The notes beneath the pieces are model-generated. The model saw only the letters and a list, made by a program, of their open reading frames with translations, was not told the origin of the DNA and did not search any database. The position numbers were made by a program, and so were the translations under genes. From positions 1-5,310 of the forward strand of contig JAGPVK010000183.1 of NCBI GenBank assembly GCA_018067055.1: DNA of 5,310 bases, given 5' to 3'. Within the stretch, counting starts at the first letter, position 1, and every line of letters starts with the position of its first letter. This document shows positions 1-5,310 of the stretch, in pieces. The DNA is from Sphingomonadales bacterium. Its GTDB lineage: Bacteria; Pseudomonadota; Alphaproteobacteria; Sphingomonadales; Sphingomonadaceae.

Positions 1-27
1 CAAATGCCACTATTCTTTTGCTGGTCG

Positions 28-56
28 CCGTGCTTCGACAGGCTCAGCACGAACGG
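28..56. repeat. Short dispersed palindromic (REP-like) repeat
   Basis: On the plus strand the segment begins CCGTGCTTCGACAGG and ends CTCAGCACGAACGG. Its arms GTGCT (30-34) and AGCAC (46-50) are exactly complementary around an 11-nt loop. An outer CCG/CGG pair extends the stem across a GAA bulge. From memory, elements of the form 'TTCGACAGGCTCAG...GAACGG' are scattered through intergenic regions of sphingomonads and other GC-rich proteobacteria, so this is probably one copy. It lies 54 nt past the acyl-CoA dehydrogenase stop, the usual intergenic placement for such elements. It has no T-run after the stem on either strand, so I do not call it a terminator. The rest of 1-109 shows no gene. Confidence 0.6.
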
Positions 57-109
57 ATTTTGTAGAAGCCCTGCTTATTCCCCCCGGTAACCGAAAATGG
101 CAAGCGGGA

Positions 110-1252
110 TCAGAGGCCCATTTGCCGGACCGCGAGATCGCGCATGATTTCTTCCGAGCCGCCGCCGATCGCCATGACCTTGACCTCACGATAGAAACGC
201 TCGACCGGGTTGCCGCGCAGATAGCCGGCCCCGCCGAGAATCTGCATCGCTTCGCTGGCGCAAAATTCGAGATCCTTGGTGGCGCTGAACTTGGCCTTGC
301 AAATCTGCGCGACCGGCATTTCGTCCTGTTCGGCCAGCCAGCAAATCTGGTTGAGCCAGCCATCGAGCCGGTCGACGCGCGCGGACATGTCAGCGATCTT
401 GTGACGGATCACCTGGTGCTTGATCATCGGCTTGCCGAAGGTTTCGCGCTGCTGGGCGTAGCTGATCGATTCCTCGAGCAGCACCCGCATCATGCCGAGA
501 CACTGGGCGACCATGCCGAGCCGTTCATAGTTGAAATTGTGCATGATCTGGATGAACCCGCGATCCTGGTCGCCGAGCATATTTTCCGCCGGCACGCGAA
601 CATCATCAAAATAGAGCGAGGCCTGATCCGATGCCCACCAGCCCATTTTCTTGTCGAGCGCGCTGCGGGAAAAACCTGCCATATCGGCATCGACCAGAAA
701 CAGCGATATACCATGCAGACCTTCACCCCCGGTCCGTGCGCCGATGACATAATGGTCGGCCGTCATGCCCCCGGTGATGAAGGTCTTGGACCCGTTGATC
801 ACCCAGTGATTGCCATCCTGCCGCGCCGTGGTCTGCATATTGGCGACATCCGATCCGCCACCCGGCTCGGTAATGCCAAGGCTGGAGCCCTTCTTGCCGA
901 GCACAATATCTTTCAGGATGCGATCCTTGATCTCTTCGGAAGCCAGGTTGTGGATCGGGCCGATCGAGATGCTCCGGCCACCTAGTGCGGCCAGCGTTCC
1001 GCCATTATGCGCCCTTGCCGCTTCCTCGCCCCAGGCCGCGCGCATGAAAATATCGTCCATGCCGAGACCGCCATATTTTTCGTCAACACCGAATCCCCAG
1101 ACGCCGAGCGCGCCGACTTTCTCGTGCATCTCCCAGGGAATTTCTCCGGCTTCGTCCCATATGTTGGCAAAAGGCTGCAATTCGGTTTCGGCGAAACGGC
1201 GGCAGGTGGAGCGAAATTCCCGGCGCTCGTCCGTGTCAAAAGGGCGTAACAT
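110..1252 (-). CDS. Acyl-CoA dehydrogenase (LCAD/isovaleryl-CoA dehydrogenase-like active site)
   Basis: A complete 380-residue FAD-dependent acyl-CoA dehydrogenase, the family's usual length. It oxidises an acyl-CoA to the trans-2-enoyl-CoA and passes electrons to electron-transfer flavoprotein in the cytoplasm. Domain order is normal: helical N-terminus (about 1-120), beta domain with GITEPGGGSD (127-135) and INGSKTFITGG (152-162), then a helical C-terminus with R269-E-T-F272-G273 and QILGGAGYL (337-345), both FAD/dimer motifs. At the YEG position used for the catalytic Glu in short- and medium-chain enzymes, this protein reads IGGGSEEI, with Gly at 364. Instead NYERL places Glu243 where isovaleryl-CoA and long-chain enzymes keep their base. 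The ATG at 1252 has GGGAG eight bases upstream. It is the last gene of the cluster. Chain length and branching of the substrate cannot be read; a terpenoid, branched or long-chain acyl-CoA is possible. Confidence 0.93.
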   Translation of the reverse strand: MLRPFDTDERREFRSTCRRFAETELQPFANIWDEAGEIPWEMHEKVGALGVWGFGVDEKYGGLGMDDIFMRAAWGEEAARAHNGGTLAALGGRSISIGPIHNLASEEIKDRILKDIVLGKKGSSLGITEPGGGSDVANMQTTARQDGNHWVINGSKTFITGGMTADHYVIGARTGGEGLHGISLFLVDADMAGFSRSALDKKMGWWASDQASLYFDDVRVPAENMLGDQDRGFIQIMHNFNYERLGMVAQCLGMMRVLLEESISYAQQRETFGKPMIKHQVIRHKIADMSARVDRLDGWLNQICWLAEQDEMPVAQICKAKFSATKDLEFCASEAMQILGGAGYLRGNPVERFYREVKVMAIGGGSEEIMRDLAVRQMGL

Positions 1253-1260
1253 TTCTCTCT

Positions 1261-1265
1261 CTCCC
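1261..1265 (-). promoter_or_regulatory. Ribosome binding site of the acyl-CoA dehydrogenase gene
   Basis: The minus strand reads GGGAG followed by eight bases (AGAGAGAA) and ATG at 1252-1250. Motif and spacing are good and fix the start of the acyl-CoA dehydrogenase. It lies just downstream of the palindrome at 1271-1288. Confidence 0.7.
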
Positions 1266-1270
1266 GCAAC

Positions 1271-1288
1271 TTTAATCAGTTGATTAAA
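1271..1288. promoter_or_regulatory. Perfect 8+2+8 palindrome, candidate repressor operator
   Basis: The plus strand reads TTTAATCAGTTGATTAAA. The two 8-bp arms, TTTAATCA and TGATTAAA, are exact reverse complements around a GT centre. It is AT-rich within GC-rich surroundings. It spans the stop codon of the thioesterase gene (1284-1286) and sits 18 nt upstream of the acyl-CoA dehydrogenase start. Size and symmetry fit a dimeric helix-turn-helix repressor; TetR-family regulators commonly control acyl-CoA dehydrogenase genes. No regulator gene is in the window. It is a poor terminator, because no T-run follows the stem on either strand and the loop would be very small. I saw no second copy in the window. 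Confidence 0.55.
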
Positions 1289-1310
1289 CCTCTATCGCCT
1301 CCAGCGCCAA
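1283..1310 (-). promoter_or_regulatory. Candidate internal promoter for the acyl-CoA dehydrogenase gene
   Basis: On the minus strand TTGGCG (1310-1305; four of six matches to TTGACA) is followed after 16 bases by TTTAAT (1288-1283; five of six matches to TATAAT). The -10 element is the upstream half of the 1271-1288 palindrome, so a protein bound there would block RNA polymerase. Transcription would start close to 1276, leaving a leader of roughly 20-25 nt with the ribosome binding site. The -35 is weak and alphaproteobacterial promoters are poorly conserved, so this is a suggestion rather than a firm call. Confidence 0.35.
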
Positions 1311-1736
1311 GCGCAAGGGGGCGGGGAGAGAAACCGGGCGGCGGGTCGTACGATCGACATAGACATGGGTGAAGCTGCCAGCGGCCGAAGCCACATCCTC
1401 ATCACCCCGAAACAGGCCGACACCATAAGTCACGCTGCTGTTGCCGAGCCGGTCGACGCGGATCCGGGCCATCACCTCGTCGGGGAAGGCGATCGGCGCG
1501 AAATAGTCGCAACTGGTGTTGACGACCAGGCCGATGGTTTTGCCGCCGGTAATGTCTAGAGCGCCCTGCTCGATCAGATAGCGGTTTACTGCGGTATCGA
1601 ACCAGAAATAATAGATCGCGTTGTTGACATGGCCATAAGGGTCATTGTCGTTCCAGCGCGTGGTAATTGCCGAGCCGGTGCGATAGTCAGCGCGCAATGG
1701 CGGCTCCGCCCTGGGACTGTTACCAGGCGGCATCAT
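1284..1736 (-). CDS. Hotdog-fold acyl-CoA thioesterase, 4HBT / YbgC-FadM type
   Basis: A complete 150-residue protein, typical of single-domain 4-hydroxybenzoyl-CoA thioesterase-like enzymes, which hydrolyse acyl-CoA esters to free acid and CoA in the cytoplasm. The diagnostic motif is R27-W-N-D-N-D32-P-Y-G-H-V-N-N39, followed by IYYFWFDTAVN on the central helix. Asp32 aligns with the catalytic Asp17 of the Pseudomonas 4-hydroxybenzoyl-CoA enzyme. Strand segments CDYFAPIAFPDEV and SVTYGVGLF complete the fold. The gene overlaps the end of the alcohol dehydrogenase gene by 17 nt, a sign of translational coupling, and ends 31 nt before the acyl-CoA dehydrogenase start. Two ATGs are adjacent (1736 and 1733). 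The Shine-Dalgarno AAAGGA is only 3 nt from the first and 6 nt from the second, so 1733 may be the true start. The acyl substrate is unknown; a housekeeping role in clearing stalled CoA esters is possible. Confidence 0.88.
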   Translation of the reverse strand: MMPPGNSPRAEPPLRADYRTGSAITTRWNDNDPYGHVNNAIYYFWFDTAVNRYLIEQGALDITGGKTIGLVVNTSCDYFAPIAFPDEVMARIRVDRLGNSSVTYGVGLFRGDEDVASAAGSFTHVYVDRTTRRPVSLPAPLRLALEAIEV

Positions 1737-2880
1737 AGATCCTTTGCGCGTCGGCGAACGTCAATTCTTTGGGATTGTTGACGAGCAGGCGAGTCTGCAG
1801 CATCGCCGCTTCGGCCAGTTCGGTCGTGGCGTCCTGTGCAATGCCGATTTCGCGCAGCTTGCGGGGGGCCTTCACCTTGACGGCAAGTGATTCCAGATAG
1901 TCGATAAACTGCTGGGCGCGGGCCTCGCTGCTGTTCTCGCTGCCGCGCGGAATGTCGAGGGCATCGGCCAGTTGTGCATAAAGCGGCGCGGCAGCTTCCA
2001 GATTGAACTGCATGACATAAGGCATGACCAGCGCATTGGAGAGACCGTGCGGGACATGATAAATGCCGCCCAGCGGATAGGCGAGCGCGTGGATCGCGCC
2101 GACCGGACTATTGGCAAAAGCCTGTCCGGCGAGCATCGAACCGCGCAACATGGCTTCGCGCGCCTGCATGTTGCGGCCATCGAAACAGGCGGTTTCGATA
2201 TTCGCGGTCAGCAATTTCAGCGCCTCGATCGCGAGCATATCGGAGACCGGATTTTTGGCGTTGCGTCCGGTGAAGGATTCAATGGCATGGACCATCGCGT
2301 CGATTCCGGTTGCGGCGGTGACATCGGCGGGCAGCCCGAGAGTCAGCGCTGGGTCGAGCAGCGCGACATCGGCGAACAGATAAGGCGAGACGATCCCGGC
2401 CTTGGTGGTTTCACCGGTGGTCAGGATCGATATCGCGGTCACTTCCGAACCGGTGCCGGACGTGGTCGGGATCAAGATGGTCGGCAGGCCCTTTCGCTCC
2501 AGCGCGCCAACGCCGTAAATTTCGGCAAGCGGCTGCGCCCCGTCGACCGCGAGCGCGGCCACCACCTTCGCGGTATCGAGTGAGCTGCCCCCGCCGAGCC
2601 CGATAACGATATCGATATCGGCGGCCAGCGCTGCAGCGATTGCCTGCCGGACAATCGACTCCGGCGGGTCGGCAACCACGGCGTCGAAGATCACGACTTC
2701 GAGACCAGCCTCGGAGAGGGTTTGTTCAACCGGCGCGATCAGGCCGGCATCGACAATGCCCCTGTCGGTTACGATCATCGGCCGGGAGGCGCGCAAGGCG
2801 GCGATCTGTCCGGGGAGCTGGGCGAGGCAGCCTTCGCCAAAATGGAGCACGGGGTCGGTCTGGAAGATAAAGTTTTTCAT
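1720..2880 (-). CDS. Iron-containing (group III) alcohol dehydrogenase
   Basis: A complete 386-residue Fe-type NAD(P)-dependent alcohol dehydrogenase, close in length to E. coli FucO (383). It interconverts an alcohol or hydroxy acid and its carbonyl form in the cytoplasm. The N-terminal nucleotide-binding half carries GLGGGSSLD (94-102) and PTTSGTGSEVT (138-148). The helical C-terminal half supplies the metal ligands Asp194 and His198 in GIDAMVHAIE, His264 in IHALAYPLGG and His278 in HVPHGLSNAL, spaced as in FucO (196, 200, 263, 277). The His that follows the third ligand in FucO (His267) is Tyr268 here. I chose the ATG at 2880 because MKNFIFQTDPVLHFGEG is the usual family N-terminus. An in-frame start at 2961 would add 27 residues read straight through the terminator hairpin. 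The Shine-Dalgarno is weak. It is first in the cluster and overlaps the thioesterase gene. Substrate is unknown; maleylacetate reductase and hydroxyacid-oxoacid transhydrogenase are related alternatives. Confidence 0.92.
   Translation of the reverse strand: MKNFIFQTDPVLHFGEGCLAQLPGQIAALRASRPMIVTDRGIVDAGLIAPVEQTLSEAGLEVVIFDAVVADPPESIVRQAIAAALAADIDIVIGLGGGSSLDTAKVVAALAVDGAQPLAEIYGVGALERKGLPTILIPTTSGTGSEVTAISILTTGETTKAGIVSPYLFADVALLDPALTLGLPADVTAATGIDAMVHAIESFTGRNAKNPVSDMLAIEALKLLTANIETACFDGRNMQAREAMLRGSMLAGQAFANSPVGAIHALAYPLGGIYHVPHGLSNALVMPYVMQFNLEAAAPLYAQLADALDIPRGSENSSEARAQQFIDYLESLAVKVKAPRKLREIGIAQDATTELAEAAMLQTRLLVNNPKELTFADAQRIYDAAW
1740..1745 (-). promoter_or_regulatory. Ribosome binding site of the thioesterase gene
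   Basis: The minus strand reads AAAGGA-TCT-ATG-ATG. It lies within the last codons of the alcohol dehydrogenase gene. The spacing (3 nt to the first ATG, 6 nt to the second) favours initiation at the second ATG (1733-1731). Confidence 0.55.
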
Positions 2881-2915
2881 GGCCGCAGTCTTTTGCACCA
2901 ATGGTTCCGCTGCGC

Positions 2916-2944
2916 AATAAAAAGGGGCCGGAAAGTCCGGCCCC
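2916..2944 (-). terminator. Rho-independent terminator of the TonB-dependent receptor gene
   Basis: Read on the minus strand, a perfect 9-bp stem GGGGCCGGA / TCCGGCCCC (2944-2936 and 2932-2924) closes a 3-nt loop CTT and is followed at once by TTTTTATT. It begins 41 nt after the receptor stop codon and ends about 35 nt before the alcohol dehydrogenase start. It therefore separates the receptor transcript from the three-gene cluster. The plus strand has no T-run after the stem, so it acts in one direction only. Confidence 0.9.
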
Positions 2945-2985
2945 TGATTAGCTGGTGACAAGCTGCCACCATATATTGTGCAATC

Positions 2986-5310
2986 CTAGAACTTGCCGCG
3001 CAGGGTCAGGCCGTAGCTGCGGGGTTCCTGAACGAAGGCCGAGCGCGAACCGGACCGGAGCACGGTGTTGAACGTCACGCCGCGCGTTACTTCGTTGGTC
3101 AGGTTGGTCACGAAGGCTTCGATACCCCATGTATCTTCCTGGCTACCGATACCGGCGCGCAGGTTGAGCTTGATATTGCCATCCTGCTGATCGAATGGAA
3201 CCGGAATGTTCGCAGCCAGATCGGCAGGATCAATCGCCTGGGTTGAAGTCCGGCGATCGCTTTCAAAACGCATCTGGGCATTGAGGAAATATTTCAGGTT
3301 GCTACCAATTTCATTGGTATAGGTAGCGCCTGCAATACCCACGATATCCGGTGCGTTGGTCAGCGAATTGCCGCAAAGCGCGACAACGTTTGGCGCGGTC
3401 TGCGTCCCGGCACAATCGTTCGGATAATTGGCATCGGTGATCGTCAGAGCAGCGTTGACCGTGAAATGGTCGCTCGGACGGATCGTCGATTCAATTTCAA
3501 CACCCTGTGTTTCCGCTTTCGGAACATTGAAGGTCTGGAACTGAGCGCCGGTGAATTCCAGAACCTGGAAGTTCTTGAATTCCTCACGGAAGGCAGCCAG
3601 ATTCAACGTCACCGCATTGTCGAGGAATTTGGCTTTCAAACCAATTTCATACGAGTTCACGGTTTCCGAAGCAAAGCGCGGATCGGCACCGCCAGCAGCT
3701 GCTGTCGAGTCAAGGTTGAAGCCACCCGATTTATAACCATGGGTGAAGCTCGCATAGACATTGACCGGATCGGCAAAAGCATAAGCAACCTTGCCGGTGT
3801 AGATCAGTTCGTTGTCCTTGAACTTGCTGCTAAACGTCCGCGGTGAAGGCAACACGGCCGCATATGGCGCATCGGCGGGCGAGGTGAAGGCAAAGCAACC
3901 CAGACCGAAGAACGCGTTCTGCAGAGCGGCTGGCAGGCCACTCAAGCCACCGCCGGGCGAAATCTGGCCAACAATTGCCGGGCAAACCGGGTTGTTGTTT
4001 CCGCCGCTAGCGAAGCTGCCATCCTTGCTTTCATCCGAATAGCGCAGACCGACGGTCAGCTCCAGGCCATCGGCAACTTCAAGCGTGTTGTGCGTGAAGA
4101 TCGACCAGCTTTTGCTGTTTTGTGCATAGAGATTGTTGTTGGTGATCGTCGACGGATCAAAGCCGGTGATGTTCTGAAGCGGAGTAGCGCCAAAGAAAAT
4201 CGGGCTCAACGGATTCAGGCTGGCACCGCCGGTAGCACCGGCAAGGATCGCTCCCACGAGCCGGTCATAATCTGCACCAAGCGCGAAAGACACATCTTGA
4301 GCGATGTCTTCTTTCGAATAATAGCCGCCAACGAGCCAGTTCAAGGCACCGCCGAGAGCTTCACCCTGAACGCGGAGTTCGTGGGTCATGGTTTCGATCG
4401 AGGTCTGATTGTCCGTCACATTGAAGACATCGAGGCCCGAGAAATCGGAATCATATGCTTCAACGGCATCATATTCGCGGTAAGAACCGATATAGATCAG
4501 GTCCGCGCTATCGCCCAGAGGCACTTCGATTTCACCGGTGACGCCCCATTGGTCAAATTTCGTCTGTGGAGCGAAGTTGGCGGTTGCGATGCGGTTGTCT
4601 GTCGCGATTTCCGCATTGGTTGTATCGAAAGGATTTGTCGGGACAACCGGTGCAGCCATGCCGCCACGAGCACCCAATCCAACTGCTGCAAACAGACCGG
4701 ATGTTTCGAGTGGCGATTTCAGGACTTCGACGGCTGCACAGCAACCAGCGGAGCTCTTGGCATAATCACCGATCAGACGACCGCTAATGCCGCTATCGGT
4801 TTCAAAGCCGAGTTGAGCACGAACCAGATATTGGTCGGTACCGTTTGATTCGCCGACTTTGGCGCCGGTCTTGTCAACGACGGTCACATAGCCATCGCGC
4901 TCCCGATAGGCACCGGTAACGCGCAGGGCCAATTTATCCTGAACGAGAGGTACGTTGACCGCACCCTGGACGCTGTAGAGATCGCGATTGCCATAAGTGG
5001 CATTGGCGAAACCGCCAAATTCGTTCAGATCAGGCCGAACGTTGGTGATGTTCAAGGCACCAGCAGATGTATTGCGGCCGAACAATGTGCCCTGTGGACC
5101 GCGCAAGACTTCGACGCGTTCAACATCGACGAATTCGGAAAGTGCGACACCGGGACGGGATTGATAGGCACCGTCGATGAAGATGCCGACAGCCGATTCA
5201 AAACCGATGTTGTTGGAGGTCGTACCGACACCGCGAATACGCAGCACCACCGAACCCGATGCCAGCTGGGCATTGGAGGTCGAGAAGCTGGACGATACGT
5301 TGGTGATCTG
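2986..5310 (-). CDS. TonB-dependent outer-membrane receptor, N-terminus outside the window
   Basis: The frame is open from the window edge to TAG at 2988-2986, giving 774 visible residues. The signal peptide, TonB box and first part of the plug lie beyond 5310. The GTG at 5250 is internal, not a start, because the coding sequence and plug homology continue upstream of it (QITNVSSSFSTS...). The visible plug contains IRGVGTT, VGIFIDGAY and the hallmark VEVLRGPQGTLFGRN (66-80). The remainder is a 22-strand-type barrel with alternating aromatic strands, ending LTLRGKF with the terminal Phe needed for outer-membrane assembly. It should import a ligand across the outer membrane using TonB-ExbB-ExbD energy. 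Six cysteines (190, 191, 443, 472, 633, 646) fall in loop-like stretches and could form disulfides. The gene is transcribed toward the dehydrogenase cluster but ends in its own terminator. The ligand cannot be read; sphingomonads use such receptors for siderophores, glycans and hydrophobic compounds. Confidence 0.95.
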   Translation of the reverse strand, partial: QITNVSSSFSTSNAQLASGSVVLRIRGVGTTSNNIGFESAVGIFIDGAYQSRPGVALSEFVDVERVEVLRGPQGTLFGRNTSAGALNITNVRPDLNEFGGFANATYGNRDLYSVQGAVNVPLVQDKLALRVTGAYRERDGYVTVVDKTGAKVGESNGTDQYLVRAQLGFETDSGISGRLIGDYAKSSAGCCAAVEVLKSPLETSGLFAAVGLGARGGMAAPVVPTNPFDTTNAEIATDNRIATANFAPQTKFDQWGVTGEIEVPLGDSADLIYIGSYREYDAVEAYDSDFSGLDVFNVTDNQTSIETMTHELRVQGEALGGALNWLVGGYYSKEDIAQDVSFALGADYDRLVGAILAGATGGASLNPLSPIFFGATPLQNITGFDPSTITNNNLYAQNSKSWSIFTHNTLEVADGLELTVGLRYSDESKDGSFASGGNNNPVCPAIVGQISPGGGLSGLPAALQNAFFGLGCFAFTSPADAPYAAVLPSPRTFSSKFKDNELIYTGKVAYAFADPVNVYASFTHGYKSGGFNLDSTAAAGGADPRFASETVNSYEIGLKAKFLDNAVTLNLAAFREEFKNFQVLEFTGAQFQTFNVPKAETQGVEIESTIRPSDHFTVNAALTITDANYPNDCAGTQTAPNVVALCGNSLTNAPDIVGIAGATYTNEIGSNLKYFLNAQMRFESDRRTSTQAIDPADLAANIPVPFDQQDGNIKLNLRAGIGSQEDTWGIEAFVTNLTNEVTRGVTFNTVLRSGSRSAFVQEPRSYGLTLRGKF

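Noticed and set aside
4..90. Short plus-strand frame starting ATG at 4 and running 28 codons to TAA at 90
   Set aside because: It reads through the dispersed repeat and has no visible ribosome binding site or recognisable content.
62..105. Possible bulged hairpin just after the acyl-CoA dehydrogenase stop, including CGGT-T-ACCG and CCC-GCTT pairing with AAGC-A-GGG on the minus strand
   Set aside because: The stems are short or bulged and no T-run follows, so I cannot support a terminator or a structured RNA.
122..985. Long plus-strand open frame (287 codons) opposite the acyl-CoA dehydrogenase
   Set aside because: It lies entirely antisense to a well-supported acyl-CoA dehydrogenase. Its translation shows no recognisable domain, and it is explained by GC-biased third positions on the coding strand.
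2881..2961. 27-residue N-terminal extension of the alcohol dehydrogenase from an in-frame ATG at 2961
   Set aside because: The extension would be encoded by the intrinsic terminator hairpin and its T-run. The family N-terminus matches the ATG at 2880.
2916..2961. Promoter for the alcohol dehydrogenase using TTGTCA (2961-2956) or TTTATT (2921-2916)
   Set aside because: No acceptable partner element occurs at 16-18 bp from either. TTTATT is part of the terminator T-run.
4090..4848. Plus-strand open frame of 252 codons opposite the TonB-dependent receptor
   Set aside because: It is antisense to the receptor barrel, has no family features, and has no convincing ribosome binding site that I can see.
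5248..5250. GTG as the start of the TonB-dependent receptor
   Set aside because: The frame stays open to the window edge, and the upstream residues continue the plug domain. The real start with signal peptide must be beyond 5310.

Overview
The window looks like chromosomal DNA of a GC-rich alphaproteobacterium, most likely a member of the Sphingomonadales. The grounds are a large TonB-dependent receptor of the type greatly expanded in that group, a Fe-dependent alcohol dehydrogenase / hotdog thioesterase / acyl-CoA dehydrogenase cluster with GC-biased codon use, and a dispersed 'TTCGACAGGCTCAG...GAACGG' repeat that I recall as common in sphingomonad genomes. The taxonomic call is inference, not proof.

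Every supported gene is on the minus strand. In transcription order (high to low coordinates), the window opens inside a TonB-dependent outer-membrane receptor whose N-terminus lies beyond position 5310. Its stop is at 2986-2988, and a strong intrinsic terminator follows at 2916-2944. Next comes a compact three-gene cluster. It starts with a group III (Fe-type) alcohol dehydrogenase (start 2880, stop at 1720) and a 4HBT/hotdog acyl-CoA thioesterase (1736-1284, overlapping the dehydrogenase by 17 nt). It ends with an acyl-CoA dehydrogenase (1252-110) that begins 31 nt after the thioesterase gene. That short gap carries a perfect 8+2+8 palindrome overlapping a plausible -10 element, suggesting that the acyl-CoA dehydrogenase can be transcribed and regulated separately. 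Positions 1-109, downstream of the cluster, hold a short palindromic dispersed repeat (28-56) and no gene I can support.

Functionally the cluster reads as peripheral carbon metabolism. The alcohol dehydrogenase interconverts an alcohol (or hydroxy acid) and a carbonyl compound, the acyl-CoA dehydrogenase introduces an alpha,beta double bond into an acyl-CoA, and the thioesterase releases free acid from a CoA ester. The receptor upstream may import a poorly permeable substrate, but a terminator separates it from the cluster, so any link is by neighbourhood only. The substrate cannot be read from the sequence. I see no mobile element, CRISPR array, RNA gene, defence system or clearly new system here. 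The most useful non-coding observation is the palindrome in front of the acyl-CoA dehydrogenase gene.
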